Below, piece after piece: positions 1-4,841 of a stretch of 6,992 nt of DNA; within the stretch, counting starts at the first letter, position 1, and every line of letters starts with the position of its first letter. Below the pieces are notes generated by a model. It searched no databases and was not told the DNA's origin. It saw only the letters and a program-made list of their open reading frames with translations. The position numbers and the translations under genes were made by a program. The DNA is from an uncultured Selenomonadales bacterium. GTDB lineage: Bacteria > Bacillota > Negativicutes > Selenomonadales > Selenomonadaceae. The stretch lies in NCBI GenBank assembly GCA_937915885.1, contig CALGGP010000200.1, positions 1 through 6,992 of the forward strand, written 5' to 3'.

Positions 1-30
1 CTCTTTCCCGACACGACGCTCTTCCGATCT
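1..30 (+). other. Illumina TruSeq read-1 adapter remnant (artefact)
   Basis: These 30 bases match the 3' end of the TruSeq universal/read-1 adapter as I know it, with one mismatch at position 10 (g where the adapter has t). The tail CACGACGCTCTTCCGATCT is exact. The window therefore begins at an untrimmed contig end and biological sequence starts at about position 31. The stretch should be masked. No gene is affected, because the nearest stop codon lies at 109. Confidence 0.95.
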
Positions 31-73
31 CGGGTGGGCGGGAGAAAAAATTTTTTTCCGTCACTCCGTCGCC
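31..73 (-). repeat. Partial GC-rich 3'-end repeat element (GGTGGGCGGG type)
   Basis: Downstream of the PheC-like gene the plus strand reads GGGTGGGCGGG (32-42), an A/T run, then ACTCCGTCGCC (63-73). The same two 11-mers, in the same order and separated by a similar A/T-rich spacer, occur at 1082-1092 and 1116-1126 at the end of the next gene. This is probably a truncated copy of the dispersed element found after the other transcription units. The contig stopping inside it would fit an assembly break at a repeat. No convincing terminator hairpin is visible here. Confidence 0.5.
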
Positions 74-76
74 CAT

Positions 77-97
77 AATTATGAATTACGAATTACG
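77..97. repeat. Heptamer tandem repeat AATTAYG x3
   Basis: Three consecutive 7-bp units: AATTATG (77-83), AATTACG (84-90) and AATTACG (91-97), just downstream of the PheC-like stop codon. A related array of AATTAGG units lies at 2209-2234. Such AT-rich heptamer arrays occur between genes in many bacteria. No function can be assigned from sequence. Confidence 0.7.
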
Positions 98-108
98 CAT
101 TGCTTTTC

Positions 109-891
109 TTACGGCTCGAGATATCGATGCTCGAGGCTCGCCAACGTGCCGTCCATTCTCAACTCCGCCAGCACAAAGTTAATATAATTGAGCAGTTCCT
201 GATCGCCCTTCGCCATCAATATCCCGCACGAGTGTCGAGTGAACGGCGTCTTGATCAGCGGCGCCGCCAAATTTTTATCCGCGCGGATATATTGAAGCGC
301 CTCGACCGTCTCCGTGATCATGATATCCGCCGCGCCCTTGGATATTTGCTCGGGAATGCCCGCGTTGTCGGCGTTGACGATCAACTTCGCGTGCGTGAGA
401 TTGGCGCGCGCAAATTTTTCATTCGTCCCGCCCGGATTGATCATCACTCGGACGTTCGGCTTGTCAATGTCGTCGAGCGTCTTAAATTTTTTCGCGTCGG
501 CTTTTCGACAGAGAATCGTCTTGCCGAACATGCCCACGCCGTAGCCGTCCGACATCGCCATCTTCCGCGCCCGATCGTAATTCCTCGAAATCCCGCACAG
601 CGCTATATCGAATTTGCCGCTCATCATGTCGGCGGTGAGCGTCGGCCACGTCGTCGGAACGTATTCGATCGAAACGTTGAGCGACGCGGCAATCAGTTTC
701 GACAGTTCCGCGTCAATGCCCTCGTATTTTCCCGTCGTCGGATTGAGATATGACATCGGTCGATAATCGCCCGTCGTCCCAATCCGTATCGTCCCGCGCT
801 CGGCGATCTCCTCCAAATGCCCCGCCTCCGCGCGGAGACTGATCAATGCGATCACCAACGCGGCGCTCAGCGCCAAAATTTTTCTGATCAA
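109..891 (-). CDS. Exported cyclohexadienyl dehydratase-like protein (family 3 solute-binding fold)
   Basis: Numbered from a GTG at 900, residues 5-26 form a Sec signal peptide ending AEA before Gly27, with no lipobox Cys, so the protein should be soluble in the periplasm. The mature part is a family 3 amino-acid-binding fold: GTTGDYRPMSY (41-51), PTTWPTL (82-88), FDIALCGIS (97-105), NPGGTNEKFARANL (155-168) and TETVEAL (196-202). From memory these match Pseudomonas PheC (cyclohexadienyl dehydratase: arogenate or prephenate to Phe or phenylpyruvate) better than typical transport binding proteins. Glu200 sits where I recall the PheC catalytic acid. No ABC permease or ATPase is adjacent on the upstream side, which also favours an enzyme, but the downstream side is cut by the contig end. 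Start: the GTG at 900 lies inside the ribosome-binding sequence GAGGTG. TTG at 891 (codon 4), six bases after it, gives a better start and keeps the full signal peptide, so it is used here. Family is secure; enzyme versus binding protein is not. Confidence 0.8.
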   Translation of the reverse strand: MIRKILALSAALVIALISLRAEAGHLEEIAERGTIRIGTTGDYRPMSYLNPTTGKYEGIDAELSKLIAASLNVSIEYVPTTWPTLTADMMSGKFDIALCGISRNYDRARKMAMSDGYGVGMFGKTILCRKADAKKFKTLDDIDKPNVRVMINPGGTNEKFARANLTHAKLIVNADNAGIPEQISKGAADIMITETVEALQYIRADKNLAAPLIKTPFTRHSCGILMAKGDQELLNYINFVLAELRMDGTLASLEHRYLEP

Positions 892-897
892 TACAAT

Positions 898-903
898 CAC
901 CTC
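898..903 (-). promoter_or_regulatory. Ribosome-binding site that relocates the PheC-like start
   Basis: The minus strand reads GAGGTG, identical to the sites before the HAD genes at 2188 and 4634, where the spacing to ATG is 5 bases. Here GAGGTG is followed by six bases and then TTG (889-891). The alternative GTG at 898-900 is part of the site itself, so it is unlikely to be the initiation codon. Confidence 0.65.
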
Positions 904-934
904 GAAAAAAGTTTAGTGTGACGACGGTGAAGAG

Positions 935-969
935 AGGCAATGTCATCCGGCAAGACGACGCCATTGCCT
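935..969. promoter_or_regulatory. Inverted repeat upstream of the PheC-like gene
   Basis: AGGCAATG (935-942) and CATTGCCT (962-969) are a perfect 8-bp inverted repeat with a 19-base loop, 44 bp upstream of the TTG start. It could be an operator half-site pair or a hairpin in the 5' leader. It has no T-run, so it is not a terminator. The rest of the 892-1030 leader contains no promoter I would defend. Confidence 0.3.
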
Positions 970-1030
970 TTGAAGGAGCCGCCGACAAATCTTCCGCCAC
1001 CGATAATTTTTCCCGCCGCCGCTCTAAACT

Positions 1031-1073
1031 AAAAGCGCGTGCCACGTCTTGGAGGTGGCGACCGCTTTTTTTT
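1031..1073 (-). terminator. Probable bidirectional Rho-independent terminator after HAD-A
   Basis: The stem has an outer arm AAAAGCG (1031-1037) with CGCTTTT (1063-1069), a 3x3 internal loop, an inner arm GCCAC (1041-1045) with GTGGC (1055-1059), and a 9-base loop. On the minus strand it ends in CTTTTAGTTT, 26 bases after the HAD-A stop codon, so it can end that transcript before the PheC-like gene. On the plus strand it is followed by eight T (1066-1073), but no plus-strand gene needs it. Confidence 0.6.
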
Positions 1074-1076
1074 CAA

Positions 1077-1126
1077 AGGGGGGGTGGGCGGGATTTTTTT
1101 TATTTTGTCGGCATAACTCCGTCGCC
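1077..1126 (-). repeat. GC-rich 3'-end repeat element overlapping the HAD-A stop
   Basis: The plus strand has a seven-G run and GGGTGGGCGGG (1082-1092), an A/T-rich spacer, and ACTCCGTCGCC (1116-1126). Both 11-mers recur at 32-42 and 63-73. The distal 11-mer lies inside the last codons of HAD-A (stop at 1100). The flanking CTTTTTTTTCAAAGGG is comparable to CTCTTTTTGAAGGG at 4739-4753 and CTTTTGGAAAGGG at 2370-2382, which precede other copies. Confidence 0.45.
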
Positions 1127-2188
1127 GTAAATCGTCGTCCAATCGTCGCGCATCGAGATAGGAATCCAATTATATTGCTCCGCCGTCCGACGCATTTTCT
1201 CCGCCTTCGCCTCGTTGCCGAGCTCTCTTACAGTGTCGTCCGCCAGCACCACGAACGCCGCACTACGATATTTATTTTTGGTGATCGTGTAATTGAACAT
1301 CGAGCCGTCGCCCATCGAATTTCCGAACGCCAACACAGGTTGCTTGCCGATCTCTCGACGGATCGCATACACTTTATTCGTTTGCAGATTCAGATCGCGA
1401 AGGTCGCCGCCCTTGATCAATTGATCGTCGGGCTTGAGGAAAAATCGATCGGGACGCGCGCCGTCGATGTCCGCCGTCGTAAACGAGTGGTCGGTGCCGA
1501 TAATGTGATTCGGTTTGATGTCCATCACGCCGTCGACCAACACTCTCAACAGATCGCGCTCGCTGCCGCTCACGATGTAAACCGTAAATTTGTTGGCGTT
1601 GAGATAACTCACGACCTCGACCATCGGCATATAAAATCCTTCGCCCGTCTTTAGATTGCTCAGCCCGTCGACGTAAACGCTGTTCATATAGCGCTTGACG
1701 TAATTCATATACTCGTCGGGCGTCATGCCCTCGAAAGCGGCGGCTTGCCCGTAGCGCTCGGCTTCGTCGAGATCGAGAGTAACGTTATGGGCGTGAATGC
1801 CGTCGAGAATATTTTGCGCGGTCTGACGAGCGGCGGGCGTCGCGTGATGCGTGGGATCGTCGAGATCGCGGTAGATGTAAAACATCCACTCGAAATAATA
1901 CGGCGCGGTCTCGCAAATCAGAGTGCCGTCGAGATCGAAAACGGCAATGCGATCCTCAATCGGAATGAAATTTTTCGAGCGCGGATTGGTAACGTCCTTG
2001 ACGTAGTCGACGAGCGCCGCCTTCGCTTCGGAGTCCGCCTCCCAATATTTGAATTTGCCCTTCTTGCTGACGGAAATCGCTCCGAGCTCCGCGCGGGTCG
2101 CCGCTTGAGTGCTTTGAATGTCGGCAGTCATAATTCCGAGCGACATTGCCGCCGCGATCGTCGCCGCCAATAATTTTTTCGCCTTCAT
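1100..2188 (-). CDS. Exported HAD-superfamily phosphatase, copy A
   Basis: A 362-residue protein with a Sec signal peptide (MKAKK, hydrophobic to about residue 22, likely cleavage near QAA at 28-30), so probably a periplasmic phosphohydrolase. HAD motifs: I, D85-L-D87-G-T89 (nucleophile and acid/base Asp); II, Ser207 in YIVSGSER; III, probably Lys272 in TNKVYAI; IV, GNSMGD ending at Asp294, with Asn290 where many HADs have an acidic residue. A helical insert of about 110 residues after motif I could form a cap. The substrate is unknown; small phosphomonoesters are the default guess. The start is set by GAGGTG five bases before ATG. It stands alone: 290 bp from HAD-B, with its own leader and a terminator behind it. 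The C-terminus (GDGVMPTK) departs from the GDKVQR ending of the other two copies and overlaps a repeat element. An acid phosphatase or phosphocholine-phosphatase-like role is possible but unproven. Confidence 0.88.
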   Translation of the reverse strand: MKAKKLLAATIAAAMSLGIMTADIQSTQAATRAELGAISVSKKGKFKYWEADSEAKAALVDYVKDVTNPRSKNFIPIEDRIAVFDLDGTLICETAPYYFEWMFYIYRDLDDPTHHATPAARQTAQNILDGIHAHNVTLDLDEAERYGQAAAFEGMTPDEYMNYVKRYMNSVYVDGLSNLKTGEGFYMPMVEVVSYLNANKFTVYIVSGSERDLLRVLVDGVMDIKPNHIIGTDHSFTTADIDGARPDRFFLKPDDQLIKGGDLRDLNLQTNKVYAIRREIGKQPVLAFGNSMGDGSMFNYTITKNKYRSAAFVVLADDTVRELGNEAKAEKMRRTAEQYNWIPISMRDDWTTIYGDGVMPTK

Positions 2189-2208
2189 TGGTTCACCTCT
2201 GAAAATAT

Positions 2209-2234
2209 AATTAGGAATTAGGAATTAGGAATTA
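2209..2234. repeat. Heptamer tandem repeat AATTAGG x3.7
   Basis: Units at 2209-2215, 2216-2222 and 2223-2229 are identical AATTAGG, followed by a partial AATTA (2230-2234). The array sits 20 bp upstream of the HAD-A ATG, directly before its ribosome-binding site. Copy-number change would therefore alter the leader or promoter spacing. On the minus strand the adjoining TATATT could serve as a -10 box, but no matching -35 is clear. Confidence 0.75.
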
Positions 2235-2375
2235 AAAGGGCAACGGGGCGGGCGCCGTCGACGAGAGCCGCGATTTTTCCCGCCGCCCTTGGTAACTGTC
2301 GCTGATGATGATCAAGCGGGCGCCGCCGGCGCGGGGGCGGGGCATCGCGTCATATGTCCGAACGCCGCGCTTTTG
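2235..2375. other. Non-coding GC-rich spacer between HAD-B and HAD-A
   Basis: Part of the 290-bp gap between the HAD-B stop and the HAD-A start. It holds two further partial copies of the repeat arm: GGGCGCCGTCGACG (2250-2263) and GGGCGCCGCCGGCGCGGG (2318-2335). It also holds ATTTTTCCCGCCGCC (2273-2287), a 15-mer that recurs at 1006-1020 upstream of the PheC-like gene. No open frame here looks coding and no clear promoter is seen. Confidence 0.5.
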
Positions 2376-2463
2376 GAAAGGGGGCGCCGCCGACGCGGGT
2401 GGGCATGCTCTCCTCAGTTGGGCGCCGGCGTTGGTGGGTGGGAGCGGCGGTGGCGCCCCTTTC
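2376..2463 (-). repeat. GGCGCC hairpin element after HAD-B
   Basis: An 88-bp imperfect inverted repeat whose outer arms are GAAAGGGGGCGCC on the left and GGCGCCCCTTTC on the right (one bulged G). The stem continues inwards with two mismatches through CCGACGC. It begins 15 bp after the HAD-B stop. Its first 22 bases from 2382 are identical to 4755-4776, and the remainder aligns with the copy after rfbB, including the GGTGGGYGGGAGC block near the right arm. It could halt or protect the 3' end of the HAD-B mRNA, like REP-type hairpins. It has no T-run. Confidence 0.65.
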
Positions 2464-2478
2464 TGTCAAGATTAAATT

Positions 2479-3564
2479 TTAATTCTCCCGTTGAACTTTA
2501 TCGCCGTAGATCGTCGTCCAATCGTCGCGCATTGAGACCGTCGTCCAACCGTACTTCGCCGCCGCCTGCGCAATCTTCTCCGCAGTCTTCAAATTGCCGC
2601 GCTCCCGCTTGAGATCGTCGCACAGCAACACGAACGCCGCGCTCCGATATTTATTATCCTGCAACGTGTAATTGAACATCGACGAGTCGCCCATGGAATT
2701 TCCGAACGCCAGTACCGGCTTCTTGCCGATCTCGCGCTCGATCGCATAAATTTTATTCGTCTTGACATTGACGTCGCGCAACGAACCGCCGCGCTCGAGC
2801 TCATCACTCGGCTCGTACACAAACTGATCAGGGCGGTTGTTGCCAAGCTTGGCGGTCTGCCACGAATGATCGCTGCCGATAATGTGATTCGGCTCGATTT
2901 TCATGATGCCGTCGACGAGCGCACGAAGCGTCTCGCGCTCGCAACCGCTGACGATATAAACCGTAAATTTGTTGGCGTTGAGATAACTCACGACCTCGAC
3001 CATCGGCATGTAAAACGCCTCGCCGGTCTTCAAATTCGACAGCCCCTCGACATACGTCGTGTTGATGTAATTCTTGACGTAAGTTTTATATTCGGCGGGC
3101 GTCATGCCTTGGAACATTTTCGGAAACATACCGGCCTTGACGTCGTCCATCGCGTCGGTGACGGTGTGCGACTCGATCGCCGCGCGCCACTCGGCAGTCG
3201 CTCTGCGCTCGGCGGGCGTCGCGTGATACGTCGGATCGTTGTTGACGCGATACATCGGCAGCATCCAATCAAAATAAAACGGCGCGGTCTCGCACATCAA
3301 CGTCCCGTCCACATCGAACACCGCAATGCGATCCTCGACGGGAATGTAATTTTTCGAGCTCTTGTTGGTAACGTCCTTGACGTAATTGATGAGCGCCGCC
3401 TTCGCCTCCGATTTTTTCTCCCAATATTGGAATTTGCCGCTCTTGCCGACGCTGATCGATGCCAACTCCGCGCGGGTCGCCGCCTGACTGTCGACGGTCA
3501 TTGCTCCGAGTGCCATCATCGCGGCGAGTGCCGCCGTCAATAATTTTTTCGCCTTCAATGTCAT
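2479..3564 (-). CDS. Exported HAD-superfamily phosphatase, copy B
   Basis: A 361-residue paralogue of the flanking HAD genes with the same layout: signal peptide to about residue 28 (DSQAA), motif I D84-V-D86-G-T88, motif II Ser206 in YIVSGCER, probable motif III Lys271, motif IV GNSMGD ending at Asp293, and the family-specific tail SMRDDWTTIYGDKV. Probably a periplasmic phosphomonoesterase of unknown substrate. Its ATG overlaps the stop of copy C (ATGA), with the ribosome-binding sequence inside the last codons of copy C, so the two are co-transcribed and translationally coupled. The start is slightly ambiguous. The ATG at 3564 is two bases from GGAGG but five from AGAGG. TTG at 3558 (codon 3) is eight bases from GGAGG and would give a MKAKK start as in the paralogues. 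Residues around VEVVSYLNANKF share 53 identical bases with copy A. Confidence 0.88.
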   Translation of the reverse strand: MTLKAKKLLTAALAAMMALGAMTVDSQAATRAELASISVGKSGKFQYWEKKSEAKAALINYVKDVTNKSSKNYIPVEDRIAVFDVDGTLMCETAPFYFDWMLPMYRVNNDPTYHATPAERRATAEWRAAIESHTVTDAMDDVKAGMFPKMFQGMTPAEYKTYVKNYINTTYVEGLSNLKTGEAFYMPMVEVVSYLNANKFTVYIVSGCERETLRALVDGIMKIEPNHIIGSDHSWQTAKLGNNRPDQFVYEPSDELERGGSLRDVNVKTNKIYAIEREIGKKPVLAFGNSMGDSSMFNYTLQDNKYRSAAFVLLCDDLKRERGNLKTAEKIAQAAAKYGWTTVSMRDDWTTIYGDKVQREN

Positions 3565-4634
3565 TGCCTCCTCTGAACTTTATCGCCGTAGATCGTCGTC
3601 CAATCATCGCGCATCGATATCGGCGTCCAACCGTACCGCTCCGACTTCCGACGCATCTCATCAGCCTTTTTTTGATTGCCGAACTCGCGCTCGAGATCGT
3701 CACACAACACCATGAACGCCTCGGTTCGATATTTGTTGTCGACGGTCGTATAGAAAATCATCGACGAGTCGCCCATGGAATTTCCGAACGCCAACACAGG
3801 TTGCTTGCCAAGCTCGCGCGCCATCGCAGAGACTTTATTCATATTTATGTTCTTGCTGACAAACTCGCCGCGCACGATTTTGTCTCCGGGCGCAAAAATA
3901 TAATCCATGCCGTCCTTGCCGTCCTGATCGGCGGCGACGAATTGATAGTCCGTGCCGATCACGTTGTCGACGGGAAAAATCTCGGAGATGACGCGCGTGT
4001 ATTGACGGTCGGCGCCGGTGACGAGCACAATCTTAAACCGATTGGCGTGCAGATACGAGATGACTTCGACCATCGGCAGATAAAAAATCTCGCCGACTTT
4101 GAGATTGGTGAAGCCGTCGACGGGCGTCTCGAGATAATTTCGAGTGTAGTCGGCGTACTCGTCGAGCGTCATGCCGCCGAAAACATTTGCGTTCGACAGA
4201 CAATGCTTGCGCCGAATGTCGTTGGTGACTTTATGAGCGTCGATCGCCGCGCGAACGTCCTCGGCGTTGCTCCGATCTTCGGGTGCGGCTCGATAATCGG
4301 GATCGTCGAGCGCGCGATGAATGAACATCATGAAGTCGAAACAAAAAGGCGCGGTCTCACAGGCAATGGTGCCGTCGACATCGAACACGGCGATGCGATC
4401 CTCGACGGGAATAAAATTTTTCGAGCGCGGATTGGTAACGTCCTTGACGTATTCGACGAGCGCCGCCTTGGCAGGAGAATTTTTCGCCCAGTATTGGAAC
4501 TTGCCGCTCTTGCCGACGCTGATCGACGCCAGCTCCGCGCGGGTTGCCGCCTGACTGTCGGACATGTCGGCAGTCATCACTCCGAACGAAAACAGTCCGG
4601 CGATCGCCGCCGTCAAAAATTTTTTCGCCTTCAT
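3561..4634 (-). CDS. Exported HAD-superfamily phosphatase, copy C
   Basis: A 357-residue protein and the first gene of the HAD pair. Signal peptide MKAKKFLTAAIAGLFSFG, likely cleaved near SQAA (27-30). Motif I D85-V-D87-G-T89; motif II Thr206 in VLVTGADR (Ser in copies A and B); probable motif III Lys267 in MNKVSAM; motif IV GNSMGD ending at Asp289; tail SMRDDWTTIYGDKVQRRQ. The most divergent copy: the region after motif I and residues 210-260 differ most and are shorter, so substrate preference may differ. GAGGTG lies five bases before ATG. A promoter must lie in the 207-bp gap after rfbB, unless transcripts read through from the rml operon; no clear -35/-10 pair is visible. HAD membership is secure, substrate unknown. 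Confidence 0.88.
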   Translation of the reverse strand: MKAKKFLTAAIAGLFSFGVMTADMSDSQAATRAELASISVGKSGKFQYWAKNSPAKAALVEYVKDVTNPRSKNFIPVEDRIAVFDVDGTIACETAPFCFDFMMFIHRALDDPDYRAAPEDRSNAEDVRAAIDAHKVTNDIRRKHCLSNANVFGGMTLDEYADYTRNYLETPVDGFTNLKVGEIFYLPMVEVISYLHANRFKIVLVTGADRQYTRVISEIFPVDNVIGTDYQFVAADQDGKDGMDYIFAPGDKIVRGEFVSKNINMNKVSAMARELGKQPVLAFGNSMGDSSMIFYTTVDNKYRTEAFMVLCDDLEREFGNQKKADEMRRKSERYGWTPISMRDDWTTIYGDKVQRRQ

Positions 4635-4692
4635 AAGATCACCTCAAAAATTTATTTTGTCCGACCGCCCGATCTTTTTGGGGCGAGGAATG

Positions 4693-4834
4693 ATGGGGCG
4701 CCGCCTTCGCCCCCACCTACCCTCCCGTGCGGTGTGCGGCTCTTTTTGAAGGGCGGGCGCCGCCGACGCGGGTGGGAACCTCTTCCACAATTGGGGCGTC
4801 GGCTCCGTGGGCGGGAGCGTCGGCGGCGCCCCAT
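4693..4834 (-). repeat. GGCGCC inverted-repeat element after rfbB
   Basis: The right arm (4817-4834) can pair with either of two left arms. The outer arm ATGGGGCGCCGCC (4693-4705) is a perfect 13-bp complement of 4822-4834. The inner arm GGGCGCCGCCGACGC (4755-4769) is a perfect 15-bp complement of 4817-4831, with a 47-base loop. The inner part (4755-4832) matches the element at 2382-2459. It starts 7 bp after the rfbB stop and fills most of the rfbB to HAD-C gap. It could be a small non-autonomous mobile element or a REP-like 3'-end hairpin. No target-site duplication is obvious. Confidence 0.65.
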
Positions 4835-4841
4835 GCAAAAT

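Noticed and set aside
45..57. A-run/T-run palindrome near the contig start as a terminator of the PheC-like gene
   Set aside because: It is an AAAAAATTTTTT-type palindrome with no GC stem, and it lies close to the adapter junction, where the sequence is least reliable.
2235..2478. CRISPR array or insertion sequence in the repeat-rich gap
   Set aside because: The repeats are few, unevenly spaced and GC-rich, without spacers of constant length. There is no transposase gene.
2289..2612. A 107-codon plus-strand frame in the HAD-B to HAD-A gap
   Set aside because: It is made of the GGCGCC repeat plus antisense HAD-B sequence, and its composition is not protein-like.
2866..3543. Plus-strand frames of about 200 codons opposite the HAD and PheC-like genes (also 100-753, 1049-1654 and 1745-2173)
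   Set aside because: These are antisense shadows. Similar sequences appear opposite each paralogue because the paralogues themselves are similar, which is not evidence of coding.
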